A stretch of 64,000 nucleotides of DNA from Photobacterium halotolerans DSM 18316 (GTDB taxonomy: Bacteria > Pseudomonadota > Gammaproteobacteria > Enterobacterales > Vibrionaceae), in the NCBI RefSeq assembly GCF_000425165.1, contig NZ_AULG01000024.1:32849-96848 (forward strand), in the 5' to 3' direction. Positions 37,989 through 46,706 of this stretch are shown one piece after another. The position numbers and the translations under genes were made by a program. The notes under the pieces were generated by a model. It saw only the letters and a list, made by a program, of their open reading frames with translations. It did not search any database and was not told the origin of the DNA. Numbering within the stretch: the stretch's first letter is position 1; each line of letters opens with the position of its first letter.

Positions 37989-38288
37989 ATGGCAGATTTA
38001 CAACATCCTGAAGAGCCTTGTGAAGCGTGTGGTGTCGCGGCTGAAATTGGCTTTCTCATCCGCGAAGGAGACGATGTTTCAACGCTTACATTTAATGGTT
38101 CGGGCAAAGACGTGATAGAAACAGAATTTGCGCCTTTCCTGACATTAGCGAAAAGCGTTAATAACAATGTGCAATATCAGACGATCTACAGTGACAATGA
38201 AACTGCAATGACAGCTAGCCTGCAGTTCGAATGCAGTGCTGAAAAACTGATTTTCGACCTCAAGTCCCGCTCACTGGCTTCACGATAA
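37989..38288 (+). CDS. DUF406 family protein (YfcZ/YiiS-like)
   Basis: A 99-aa cytosolic protein of unknown function. The sequence PCEACGVAAEIGFLIREGDD, the middle ATLTAKSV-like helix (APFLTLAKSVNNNVQYQ) and the end FECSAEKLIFDLKSRSL follow the YfcZ/YiiS pattern. The start is set by AAAAGGAAACACG upstream of ATG 37989; the frame is open further upstream only through the 9-bp repeat. Confidence 0.85.
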   Translation: MADLQHPEEPCEACGVAAEIGFLIREGDDVSTLTFNGSGKDVIETEFAPFLTLAKSVNNNVQYQTIYSDNETAMTASLQFECSAEKLIFDLKSRSLASR

Positions 38289-38301
38289 TTCTGCTGTAAT
38301 A

Positions 38302-38335
38302 GGCCATATCGGGTAAAAATTCCGGCTCGATATGG
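38302..38335 (+). other. Hairpin after the DUF406 gene
   Basis: A perfect 9-bp stem GCCATATCG / CGATATGGC lies 14 bases after the stop. It lacks a clear T-run but probably acts as a 3' end. Confidence 0.5.
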
Positions 38336-38423
38336 CTATTTGCTGCCATTCCCCTCGATCCTCTGTGATATGATTCCCGCCAGATAACTATGCCAAGATA
38401 ACAACGCAATAGGATGCGCAGTA

Positions 38424-39296
38424 ATGACCAACAAAACTATCGCTTTCATCGGATTAGGCACTATGGGTTTCCCTATGGCCGGGCACTTAGCCACTGCGGG
38501 ATTTAAGGTCGTGGTCTACAACCGCACGACAGCCACCGCAGAGAGATGGCTGGGTACTTACCCGGGTAAGCTTGCGCTGACGCCGGCAGAGGCCGCACAA
38601 GAGGCCGATGTTGTCCTGACCTGTGTCGGTAATGATAACGATATCCGTGAAATCTACTGTGGGGAACAGGGGATCCTGTCGACCATCCGTCCGGGCACTT
38701 TACTGGTTGATCACACCACAGCCTCTGCCGATGTTGCCCGTGAAATGGCAGAAGCGGCAAAGAGTGCATCTGCCACATTCATCGATGCACCCGTCTCTGG
38801 TGGTGAAGCTGGCGCTGTAAATGGCTGTCTGACCATCATGGTCGGTGGCAGCGAAGAAGCGTTTCAGTCAGCCCAGCCCATTTTCAACACTTATGCGAAA
38901 GCCTCTACCCTGATGGGTGATGTCGGATTCGGTCAAATCACCAAAATGGCGAACCAAATCTGTATTACCGGTATTCTTCAGGGCTTATCTGAAGCCATTA
39001 CGCTTGCTAAAGCAGCGGGATTAGATATTGAGAAAATGACCAATGTGCTGAAGCATGGCGCGGCCGGTTCATGGCAAATGGAAAACCGCGCTGTCACCAT
39101 GGCGGAAGATAAATTTGATTTCGGTTTTGCCATCGACTGGATGCGAAAAGATCTTGCTATCTGTTTCGATGCCGCCGATAAACTGTGCGTCCCGCTTCCT
39201 CTGGCACGTCAGGTCGATGCTGAATACGCGAAACTTCAGGACAGAGGCTTTAACCGAGCAGACACGTCGGTATTAATCAAGCAATTTGATAAATAG
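38424..39296 (+). CDS. NAD(P)-dependent beta-hydroxyacid dehydrogenase (HIBADH/GarR type)
   Basis: A 290-aa oxidoreductase that uses NAD(P)H on small 3-hydroxy acids such as tartronate semialdehyde or 3-hydroxyisobutyrate. Signatures: FIGLGTMGFPMAGHL (Rossmann glycine motif and family pattern), DAPVSGGEAGA (substrate loop), and GQITKMANQ with the catalytic Lys near residue 171. NRTT after the second strand suggests NADP preference. It is monocistronic, so the exact substrate is open. Confidence 0.9.
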   Translation: MTNKTIAFIGLGTMGFPMAGHLATAGFKVVVYNRTTATAERWLGTYPGKLALTPAEAAQEADVVLTCVGNDNDIREIYCGEQGILSTIRPGTLLVDHTTASADVAREMAEAAKSASATFIDAPVSGGEAGAVNGCLTIMVGGSEEAFQSAQPIFNTYAKASTLMGDVGFGQITKMANQICITGILQGLSEAITLAKAAGLDIEKMTNVLKHGAAGSWQMENRAVTMAEDKFDFGFAIDWMRKDLAICFDAADKLCVPLPLARQVDAEYAKLQDRGFNRADTSVLIKQFDK

Positions 39297-39461
39297 CAAT
39301 ACCCGGATTCAACTATGCGTTGATTGTAATGTCAGCGCATATTTTTATACTGCTCGTTTGGTGACGCTACTCCCATTTCATCAGCTAATGCTGTCTTTTC
39401 TTCTGGTACTGATTACAATTTGTCAGGAATAGAATAATTACATGCATGTGTCGTGATAAGT

Positions 39462-40025
39462 ATGTTGAAGCAACCCCTACCCTTTTTCCAGTTAGCGGTT
39501 TTAAGCCTTTCCCTGAACTTCAGTCAGGGCGTTGCCGCTAATCAATTTATTTCAGACATAAAGTTGCTTAATTACACCGATAGCTACGGCAACGTCTCGC
39601 TGCGACATTCACAGAGCATTACCCTGCCCAACCCTCTTCATGTGAAAGGTAACCTGAATCTCGAAAATAGTGATATTAATTATTTACCTGGCGTTGTTCG
39701 TGTTGATGGGAATCTCAATCTGGCCTATAGCAACATTGTCTTATTGCCCAAAAGACTGGAAGTCGCAGGGTATCTCAATCTTGCCCACACCCGAATTACC
39801 AGGCTGAGCCCATATCTTAAGATACCAGGGGATTTAAGCTTGATTGGCATGCCAATCACACAATTACCACCCTATCTGTCTGTTGGAGGCGATCTCTATC
39901 TGGCACACACCAAAATTACTGAGCTTCCTCCCAATATCACAGTAAAAGGTGATATTTATTTAGGAGGCATTCAATTGAAATCTATTCCGGAAACGCTACG
40001 CGTTGGCGGGAATATCTATCAATAG
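39462..40025 (+). CDS. Exported protein with leucine-rich-like repeats
   Basis: A 187-aa protein with signal peptide (LPFFQLAVLSLSLNFSQGVA) and then about six repeats of roughly 22 residues with the pattern L-P-x-L-x-V-x-G-x-L-x-L-x-x-(S/T)-x-I-x-x-L-P. Examples are LPNPLHVKGNLNLENSDINY, LPKRLEVAGYLNLAHTRITR and LPPYLSVGGDLYLAHTKITE. The repeats run to the last residue, so it is nearly all solenoid. No catalytic domain is seen. The start is uncertain (GTG 39453 or ATG 39462; no good ribosome site). A surface-binding or adhesin-like role is a guess. Confidence 0.75.
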   Translation: MLKQPLPFFQLAVLSLSLNFSQGVAANQFISDIKLLNYTDSYGNVSLRHSQSITLPNPLHVKGNLNLENSDINYLPGVVRVDGNLNLAYSNIVLLPKRLEVAGYLNLAHTRITRLSPYLKIPGDLSLIGMPITQLPPYLSVGGDLYLAHTKITELPPNITVKGDIYLGGIQLKSIPETLRVGGNIYQ

Positions 40026-40931
40026 TATTGATGAAAACCATCAACCCCGCACTTAAATGACTTTTCTGCCTTATAAAAACATTTAAGCCAGAAACACAGT
40101 ATGAGTGTCTCTGGCTAACTTCACTTTACTTTTTTACATTACCAATCGGATTTTTATCTTTTTCGTCGTTTTCGCATCAGGTGCGTTCATTTACTTTTCA
40201 GTTTCGACTTAGAAGACTGTGATTGATAATAGAACCATTGTCTACGGCTTTTATTTGTCATAATTCACCTCTCGATAAAACATAGATAACAAGCCAAGTA
40301 TTACTAAAAAACCTTTGCTACCTAATTCGTTTAACTTTACTCAAAGACTCATTACAGATGAATGACATTTAAGTATCGTTAACGTTACTATCTCCAATGA
40401 CGAATGCTGATCGGCATAATCAACAAAACTGTTGTGTCCTTTATGCTCAGATTCTGGAGAATAATAAACATGAAGCGAGATGGATTGTTACTGAATGTTC
40501 TGATCCGACACTGAACTTTTTGACGTTTGGGGAACGTTAACCTTAAATTCAGTTACCTCACTCGAGGTTCGGTTTTCCAACGCTTTTTCAGACTTATCAC
40601 CATCTAGTCCACATCAACAAAAATCAATATAAGAGTCTCTGGCACATTTTTCAATAGCATTTTTGACCTTTTTTGTGAGTTTATGCTCACATTTTTCTCA
40701 TATGTTACACATCAGGGTTACAAAGTGTTGTGAATCAATCCCTTAACAATTAACTACAATTTCACAACATCAAATCGTACGATTTTGCACCATACTTGAG
40801 CAGTGTGATATTCGGTTCAGACTGGAATCGCTCAGAACACATTGAAAAATAAGCTTTCTATCAATATTTTCCCATTTGACAGATACTCATTCACTGTTAA
40901 CATAGTGTTACCAAATTAACAGGGGCGTATC
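40026..40931. other. Long A/T-rich intergenic region
   Basis: About 900 bp without a supported gene. A hairpin AGCCAGA..ACAC / GTGT..TCTGGCT (40086-40116) followed by CTTTACTTTTTT ends the LRR-like gene. The rest is A/T-rich with many stops in all frames; I see no RNA gene or repeat in it. The last 60 bp hold the promoter side of the SRPBCC gene. Confidence 0.5.
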
Positions 40932-41375
40932 ATGCCAGCGCACACAATCACAATAGAACAATCTGCCCAGGCACCGAGAAAAGTCTTGTTTGAGTTATTA
41001 ACCGATCATCAGAACCTGGGACGCTTCTTTGATGGTTCTTACCATCTGATCAGAAGCGGTAAACCAAAACCTAACGGCATTGGTGCCATACGCAGGGTCT
41101 CCGCCGGCCCCTTTACCTTTGATGAAAAGATCATAGATTACAAAGAAAATGAACACCTGCACTATCGCATCATCAGCGGCGGCCCTGTTGTTGAGCATGG
41201 CGGATGGATTCAGGTGCACAGCCTGAATGCCGATACAAGTAACATTCAGTACCGCATCAGCTTTTCACCCAAAATTAAAGGCACCGGCTGGCTGATAAAA
41301 TTCTTACTGGAAAAAAGTATCCGAAAAGCACTGGCAAATCTTGCCCAGCATGGTGAAAGCAAATGGAAGTGCTGA
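40932..41375 (+). CDS. SRPBCC-family (START/polyketide-cyclase-like) protein
   Basis: A 147-aa helix-grip-fold protein that probably binds a hydrophobic ligand. It starts AHTITIEQSAQAPRKVLFEL and shows TDHQNLGRFFDG, GAIRRVSAGPFTFDEKIIDY and an amphipathic C-terminal helix, the normal SRPBCC order. It overlaps the next gene, a membrane di-iron oxygenase, by 13 bases, so the two are translationally coupled and may act on the same lipid. Confidence 0.8.
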   Translation: MPAHTITIEQSAQAPRKVLFELLTDHQNLGRFFDGSYHLIRSGKPKPNGIGAIRRVSAGPFTFDEKIIDYKENEHLHYRIISGGPVVEHGGWIQVHSLNADTSNIQYRISFSPKIKGTGWLIKFLLEKSIRKALANLAQHGESKWKC

Positions 41376-42187
41376 TATTACTGGCCATCAGCCCGCTGTT
41401 TTTTATCGCGATGCTATGGGAGTACAAATGTTTACGCCGGGAAAACAGCCCAGACTATAACTGGAAAGAACTGGCGTGCAACCTCACCCTGGCAGGTCTT
41501 CACCAGAGTGCCGATCTCATTGCCACTTTATTGCTTATGCCTTTTTTCCTCTGGCTTTATCAGTATCGCCTGTTCGATATCCAGATGTCTCTGGCCACCG
41601 TTGCGCTGGCATTTCTGCTGCAAGATTTCTGCTATTACTGGTTTCACCGGGCATCGCACCATATCAACTGGTTGTGGGCGTCGCACATAGTCCATCATTC
41701 ATCTCAACACATGAACTTCACCACAGCCTTCCGGCAAAGCCTGACTTATCCTGTGTCGGGTATGTGGATTTTCTGGCTGCCGTTAATTTTAATTGGCTAT
41801 CCACCAGACACTGTGGTTCTGGTTGTCTCTGTGAATCTTGGCTTCCAGTTTTTTGTGCATACCAGAGTGATCAAACGATTAGGGTGGCTGGAACACATCT
41901 TCAATACCCCGTCTCACCACCGGGTGCATCATGCCCGCAATCCTGAATATATAGATAAGAACTTTGCGGGGGTGCTTATTATCTGGGATAAACTCTTTGG
42001 CACTTTCGTACCGGAAAACGACAACACCATCATACGCTACGGGGTTCGTGAAGACGTCACCGGCTGGCGGCCGCTTCAGGCAACCTTCCATCACTGGCAA
42101 CACATTTTCAGTCGCGCACTGGCACCCAATCAGTCATTGAAGTCGCGTTTATACTGCCTGTTCGGTCCCCCTGCTCACACCCGATGA
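41363..42187 (+). CDS. Sterol desaturase / fatty acid hydroxylase superfamily protein
   Basis: A 274-aa inner-membrane di-iron enzyme that hydroxylates or desaturates a lipid. It has four or more hydrophobic segments and the three histidine boxes HRASH, HIVHHSSQH and HHRVHH. The start lies inside the end of the SRPBCC gene. Bacterial members act on hopanoids, sterols, carotenoids or fatty acids; the substrate here is unknown. Confidence 0.9.
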   Translation: MEVLILLAISPLFFIAMLWEYKCLRRENSPDYNWKELACNLTLAGLHQSADLIATLLLMPFFLWLYQYRLFDIQMSLATVALAFLLQDFCYYWFHRASHHINWLWASHIVHHSSQHMNFTTAFRQSLTYPVSGMWIFWLPLILIGYPPDTVVLVVSVNLGFQFFVHTRVIKRLGWLEHIFNTPSHHRVHHARNPEYIDKNFAGVLIIWDKLFGTFVPENDNTIIRYGVREDVTGWRPLQATFHHWQHIFSRALAPNQSLKSRLYCLFGPPAHTR

Positions 42188-42283
42188 TCAGATAACCGAC
42201 CTTTGTTTGATCCAGGTAAAATAAATCGTAATGAAACAGAATTAATATGAGCTCTCTTTCTATTATCAGGCCGGGAGGTTACG

Positions 42284-42826
42284 GTGAGACAACCGACTTT
42301 AACGACGGAACGTTTGTTGCTGCGTCCGTTGCAGCTTGCCGATGCAACCCTGATTCAAAAGCTGGCAGGTGAACCTGAAATTGCTCTGGGTACCACGAAT
42401 GTGCCCTACCCGTATGATTCAGGCATGGCCGGACAGTGGATTGGCCGCTCATTAGCCGGTTGGGACAATGGTACACTGGCCATCTTCGCGATAACATTAA
42501 AAGACACAGAGCAATTAATCGGATGCATAGGATTGCACAATATCGAGCAGCACAGTGCGCAGTTAGGGTTCTGGTTAGGTGTTCCATTCTGGGGTCAGGG
42601 CTATTGCACAGAAGCTGCCCGCCGGTTAGTTGATTTTGGTTTTTTTGATCTGAAACTCAGCAGAATATTTGGTCAGCACAGGCGTCTCGACCCCAGGCCG
42701 GGGAAAGTCCTCGAACGCGCGGGTTTTTCCTTTGTACGCGTCAAGCCTGACGCCACGCGAGTCAACAGAATCACTGAAGATCTCTCCTATTACGAAGCCA
42801 CTCATCCCAACCTCATCGAGATTTAA
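42284..42826 (+). CDS. GNAT-family N-acetyltransferase (RimJ/RimL type)
   Basis: A 180-aa acetyl-CoA-dependent transferase. The N-terminus LTTERLLLRPLQLADATLIQ is the RimJ/RimL pattern, and GFWLGVPFWGQGYCTEAARR is the acetyl-CoA binding motif A. It starts at GTG with GGGAGG upstream. The usual NxxS/ENxxS motif is altered: GQHRRLDPRPGKVLERAGF instead of NxxSxxVLEKxGF, so activity may differ. The target is unknown. Confidence 0.85.
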   Translation: MRQPTLTTERLLLRPLQLADATLIQKLAGEPEIALGTTNVPYPYDSGMAGQWIGRSLAGWDNGTLAIFAITLKDTEQLIGCIGLHNIEQHSAQLGFWLGVPFWGQGYCTEAARRLVDFGFFDLKLSRIFGQHRRLDPRPGKVLERAGFSFVRVKPDATRVNRITEDLSYYEATHPNLIEI

Positions 42827-43190
42827 ATACCTACCGTCAATGGCAAATTTCTACCATACAGCAAAAAAATGCCACAAAATAATTAACTACATTAATAGGC
42901 TGTAATGAAATTATCACCCGTAAAATACATTGGTTACTATAATAATGGTGACGGTTAAGTAACGATTAAGTTATGAATCACTATATTCATAAGGGTAATA
43001 AGTGGGGCAGGCATACTATCCAATCAGAAAACAGGGAGTTGTAACCTAAATGGGGTTTACTTATCACAGGAGTGAAATTTTTTGGAAACAAGTAGGTCTA
43101 AAAATGAGAGCCCTGTAACTATTGATACCCCTAAGATACTTAGGCACAACCTAATCGATGGCTTTGCCACTGATAGATGAGGTGAATATT
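42827..43190. promoter_or_regulatory. Upstream region of the small periplasmic protein gene
   Basis: 364 bp with no supported gene. Mostly A/T-rich; GGTTAAGTAACGATTAAG is a short imperfect direct repeat near 42955. The region probably holds the promoter of the following gene. Confidence 0.35.
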
Positions 43191-43502
43191 ATGACTAGCT
43201 TTAAAGTACTCACTGCAACCGCTGTACTGCTAATGTCGACATCAGCTCTTGCTGATATTCGTGTGACGGATGCGAATAACGGTGCTTGGGTCACTGTGAC
43301 CGAAAATGGCCAACCTGCTGCCAACGCATCTGTATCTGTTGCCAACGTACCTCAACAACGTAAAACGTACACCACCGATGAACGTGGTCGTGTATTCATC
43401 CCGCTGCAGCTGAACTCTTCTCGCTCAGTGAAATTCGAGGCCACTACCGAAAACGGCCAGAAATCATCTCGTTATGCATTTACTGGTTCACGTAAAAACT
43501 AA
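43191..43502 (+). CDS. Small periplasmic protein with Ig-like/carboxypeptidase-regulatory-like fold
   Basis: A 103-aa exported protein: signal peptide MTSFKVLTATAVLLMSTSAL cleaved after ALA, then a beta-rich domain. The patterns WVTVTENGQPAANASVSV and TYTTDERGRVFIPLQL are those of carboxypeptidase regulatory-like domains that add a beta-sandwich. GAGGTGAATATT precedes the chosen ATG. The function is unknown; it is monocistronic with a strong terminator, which suggests abundant expression. Confidence 0.75.
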   Translation: MTSFKVLTATAVLLMSTSALADIRVTDANNGAWVTVTENGQPAANASVSVANVPQQRKTYTTDERGRVFIPLQLNSSRSVKFEATTENGQKSSRYAFTGSRKN

Positions 43503-43517
43503 GTACAGTCGCTAAGA

Positions 43518-43550
43518 AGAAGGCTCCCGAACGGGAGCCTTCTGGTTTTT
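43518..43550 (+). terminator. Strong terminator
   Basis: A perfect 12-bp stem AGAAGGCTCCCG / CGGGAGCCTTCT is followed by GGTTTTT, 15 bases after the stop. Confidence 0.9.
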
Positions 43551-43670
43551 GTCGAGCAAGAAACAGGGGCTTGAACTTGATCTTATCTCACTGCAACATA
43601 AGAGAGACACTTTGAATATAAAATCAAACACAATAAATAAGAAATCACTGTTACAGGAGAGTAAACAGTC

Positions 43671-45785
43671 ATGGTTGATTTTGCGACAGCAGCGACGAGA
43701 AGCGTATTACTGACAGGCTCATCAGAACACAAAAAACGACAAGAATTAAAAACGGCCTTTAATGAAACCTGGGCGCTTTACGAATCCCTTTTCTCCCTGA
43801 TTAACAACCACTCAGTCTATTTCAAAAAAGCCGAACCCCTCCGGCATCCGCTGATTTTTTATTACGGCCACACAGCGGTCTTTTATATCAATAAGTTAAA
43901 ACTTGGCAAATACATTGATAACAGAATTAACCCTCACTTCGAGTCTATGTTTGCTATTGGTGTTGATGAAATGTCCTGGGACGATCTCAATGACGCCCAC
44001 TACGACTGGCCAGGCGTTGATGAGGTTAAAGCCTATCGGTGGCAGGTAAAAGACGCAGTCAATCAGGTCATTGATGAGATGCCCCTGACCCTGCCCATTA
44101 CTGATAAAGATCCTGCGTGGGTGATTCTGATGGGCATTGAGCATGAACGCATTCACCTTGAAACCTCTTCTGTGATTATGCGCCAGCTCCCTGTTTCGGA
44201 CCTGACACCATCTTCTGACTGGGAGGCCTGTCAGGAAGCAGGACCTGCGCCTTCTAATCAACTGATCGCACTGGCTGGCCGTTCGATCTCGCTGGGCAAA
44301 TCCGAAGATGCCGACACCTATGGCTGGGACAATGAATACGGTGTCCAGCAATATAAAGTGCATGACTTTAAAACCAGTAAATACCTGGTATCGAACCAGG
44401 AGTATCTGGATTTCGTGAAGGACGGCGGATATCAGCAGCAAAGGTACTGGACGGATGAAGGCCTGGCCTGGCTGGCCTACACAAAAGCCACCATGCCCAG
44501 ATTCTGGCTTGAGCGCAACGGCGTTTTGTTACAGCGTAACCTGACACAGGAAATTCCGCTGCCACTGAACTGGCCGGTAGAAGTGAATCAGCTTGAAGCC
44601 AAGGCGTTCTGTAACTGGAAAGCCGACAAGAGCCAGCAGTCGATCCGGCTGCCCACAGAAGCCGAATGGTACATTCTGAGACAATGCCTTGATTCGGCCT
44701 CCCCCTCCTGGCAAGAAGCGCCCGGAAATACCGAGCTGGCCTATTATGCCTCGTCATGCCCGGTTGACCGCTTTGAACATAATGGCCTGTGCGACATAGT
44801 GGGTAATGTATGGCAATGGACAGAGTCCGCCATCGACGGCTTTCAGGGGTTTAACGTCCACCCGTTATACGATGACTTCTCAACCCCCACCTTTGACGGC
44901 CAGCACAATCTGATCAAAGGGGGCTCATGGATTTCAACCGGTAATGAGACTATCCCCGAATCGCGCTATGCTTTTCGTCGTCATTTTTATCAGCATGCGG
45001 GATTTCGGTATGTCGCCTCTGAACAGGATCCAGCCAGCATGGCCAATCTGAATATTTATGAAACCAATGAGTTAATCGCGCAATATCTTGAATTCCACTA
45101 TGGTAATGAGTATTTCTCTGTGCCTAATTTCTGTGTCAACGGGGTTAAGCAGTGCCTGCAGGAAATTTCCTTGCACAGTACGCAACGGGCACTGGATATC
45201 GGCTGTTCCGTCGGCAGAGCCAGCTTTGAACTGGCAAAGCGCTTTGACCACGTTGACGGCATAGACTTTTCCGCCCGCTTTATTCAGCAAGCATATGCCC
45301 TGCTTGAGCAGGGGGAGAAGCGCTATACCATTCCAACCGAAGGCGATCTGGTGGAGTTCAAAAGTATTACCCTTGACGAATTAGGCTACCAGAACCTGAA
45401 AGGCAATATTCACTTCAGCCAGGGCGATGCCTGCAATCTCAAGCCGCAGTTTACCGACTATGATCTGGTCTACGCCTCTAATCTCATTGACCGGCTGGCC
45501 GATCCCAGGGCCTTTCTTACCAGTATTGCCAAACGGATTGTTCCGGGGGGGTATCTGGTCATTACCTCGCCCTACACCTGGCTGGAAGACTATACGCCAA
45601 AAGACATGTGGCTGGGGGGAATCAAGGTTAATGGCGAGAATTTCACCACCTTAGACGGGCTCACGGAAACACTGATCCCGCATTTCGAACTGATTGCAGT
45701 CAAAGAAATTCCGTTTGTGATCCGCGAAACGAAACGGAAATTCCAGCATACTGTGTCTGAGATGACCATCTGGCGTAAACGCTAA
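43671..45785 (+). CDS. ovoA: OvoA: 5-histidylcysteine sulfoxide synthase with 4-mercaptohistidine N1-methyltransferase domain
   Basis: It makes ovothiol A, a thiol-histidine antioxidant: iron-dependent oxidative coupling of Cys and His, then N-methylation. The 704-aa length fits OvoA. N-terminal DinB-like domain with iron ligands (HTAVFYINKL and HERIHLE, H158, H162); FGE-sulfatase-like middle domain (about residues 205-460, ending FRRHFYQHAGFRYV); C-terminal SAM methyltransferase with ALDIGCSVGRASFELAKRF and FSQGDACNLK. The C-S lyase that completes the pathway (OvoB) is not next to it, as is common. Confidence 0.93.
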   Translation: MVDFATAATRSVLLTGSSEHKKRQELKTAFNETWALYESLFSLINNHSVYFKKAEPLRHPLIFYYGHTAVFYINKLKLGKYIDNRINPHFESMFAIGVDEMSWDDLNDAHYDWPGVDEVKAYRWQVKDAVNQVIDEMPLTLPITDKDPAWVILMGIEHERIHLETSSVIMRQLPVSDLTPSSDWEACQEAGPAPSNQLIALAGRSISLGKSEDADTYGWDNEYGVQQYKVHDFKTSKYLVSNQEYLDFVKDGGYQQQRYWTDEGLAWLAYTKATMPRFWLERNGVLLQRNLTQEIPLPLNWPVEVNQLEAKAFCNWKADKSQQSIRLPTEAEWYILRQCLDSASPSWQEAPGNTELAYYASSCPVDRFEHNGLCDIVGNVWQWTESAIDGFQGFNVHPLYDDFSTPTFDGQHNLIKGGSWISTGNETIPESRYAFRRHFYQHAGFRYVASEQDPASMANLNIYETNELIAQYLEFHYGNEYFSVPNFCVNGVKQCLQEISLHSTQRALDIGCSVGRASFELAKRFDHVDGIDFSARFIQQAYALLEQGEKRYTIPTEGDLVEFKSITLDELGYQNLKGNIHFSQGDACNLKPQFTDYDLVYASNLIDRLADPRAFLTSIAKRIVPGGYLVITSPYTWLEDYTPKDMWLGGIKVNGENFTTLDGLTETLIPHFELIAVKEIPFVIRETKRKFQHTVSEMTIWRKR

Positions 45786-45820
45786 CCACAAGCCGGCGTG
45801 TCTTGCTGTTCACCTGACAA

Positions 45821-45852
45821 CCCCGGACCAATACATTTCACTTGGTCTGGGG
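45821..45852 (+). other. Hairpin between ovoA and the Cys-rich gene
   Basis: CCCCGGACCAA / TTGGTCTGGGG form an 11-bp stem with one mismatch. It lies 36 bases after ovoA and 35 before the next start; a terminator or leader structure. Confidence 0.5.
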
Positions 45853-45886
45853 TAAACTAGCCGCTTTTTGAAGTGGGTACTGGCAA

Positions 45887-46192
45887 GTGAAGACACCGTG
45901 CGTGGCGAAATGTAAAAATCAGGAAGGGATCTGCAGTGGTTGCCTGCGAACCATGAAAGAAATCGGAGAGTGGCGATTAATGGACGATGACGCGCACACC
46001 CAGACTATCGCCCAAATCCAGGGAGTTGAAACCACACATAACTGCGAACGTTGTGGTCAACCCGCCTATTGCGCGATAGAGGATGGCAACAGCCAGTGCT
46101 GGTGCTTTGAACTGGCCAGACGCGATACCAGCAGCCTGCCTGAAGGTCAGTGTGTTTGCCGTGCTTGTCTCGCGAGTCTGCCACTGCTGTAA
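45887..46192 (+). CDS. Cysteine-rich protein: DUF1289-like N-terminus plus CWC-like C-terminus
   Basis: A 101-aa protein starting at GTG. Residues 1-35 follow the DUF1289 pattern (CVAKCKNQEGICSGCLRTMKEI, then GEW). Residues 50-101 resemble the cysteine-rich CWC family (NCERCGQPAYCAIEDGNSQC, WCFELAR, CVCRACL). Twelve or more cysteines suggest zinc or an Fe-S cluster. The two are usually separate small proteins, so this looks like a fusion. The function is unknown. Confidence 0.75.
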   Translation: MKTPCVAKCKNQEGICSGCLRTMKEIGEWRLMDDDAHTQTIAQIQGVETTHNCERCGQPAYCAIEDGNSQCWCFELARRDTSSLPEGQCVCRACLASLPLL

Positions 46193-46248
46193 ACGGTTAA
46201 CTGCTACTATTAGAGTGACATTGCCGTACACCTGAGAGTGAAGCTCAC

Positions 46249-46698
46249 ATGAAAAAGTGGCTACTGTTTATGGTCTTACTGAGCCTTTTGGGTTGCAACC
46301 CTCCGCCAAAAGCAGGATTTACTGCCAGCGATTTGCAGCAAGACTGGGTATTAACCAAAATTGATGGCAGAGAGATCACTCAGATAGAAACGCGCACCCC
46401 CATCAGCCTGAGCCTGGACAGCCAGTTTAAAGCAACAGGATTCAGTGGCTGCAATCAGTTCATGGGCCTGGCAGAGCTTAAAAACGGTAACCAGTTCCGT
46501 ATAACCTCGCTTGTATCCACTAAAATGGCCTGTATCCAGAATGAGGTTGCCACCGTCGAGGCGGTCATCGTCAGCGCATTGCAGCAATGGAATACCACTG
46601 CACTTGAAAGCGATACCTTATCACTGACGACAGAGCAGCACGTACTGACCTTTGTTCCCAAAGACTTGTCCGTGCCACTTGATTCCGCCACTCCCTGA
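46249..46698 (+). CDS. META-domain lipoprotein (HslJ-like)
   Basis: A 149-aa predicted lipoprotein: signal with lipobox LLGC (MKKWLLFMVLLSLLGCNPPP). The META/HslJ domain follows: LQQDWVLTKIDGREI, then FKATGFSGCNQFMGLAELKN and STKMACIQN, the conserved Cys-containing segments. HslJ in E. coli is heat-shock induced and linked to novobiocin resistance. It probably sits in the outer membrane facing the periplasm. Confidence 0.88.
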   Translation: MKKWLLFMVLLSLLGCNPPPKAGFTASDLQQDWVLTKIDGREITQIETRTPISLSLDSQFKATGFSGCNQFMGLAELKNGNQFRITSLVSTKMACIQNEVATVEAVIVSALQQWNTTALESDTLSLTTEQHVLTFVPKDLSVPLDSATP

Positions 46699-46706
46699 TT
46701 AGCTTG

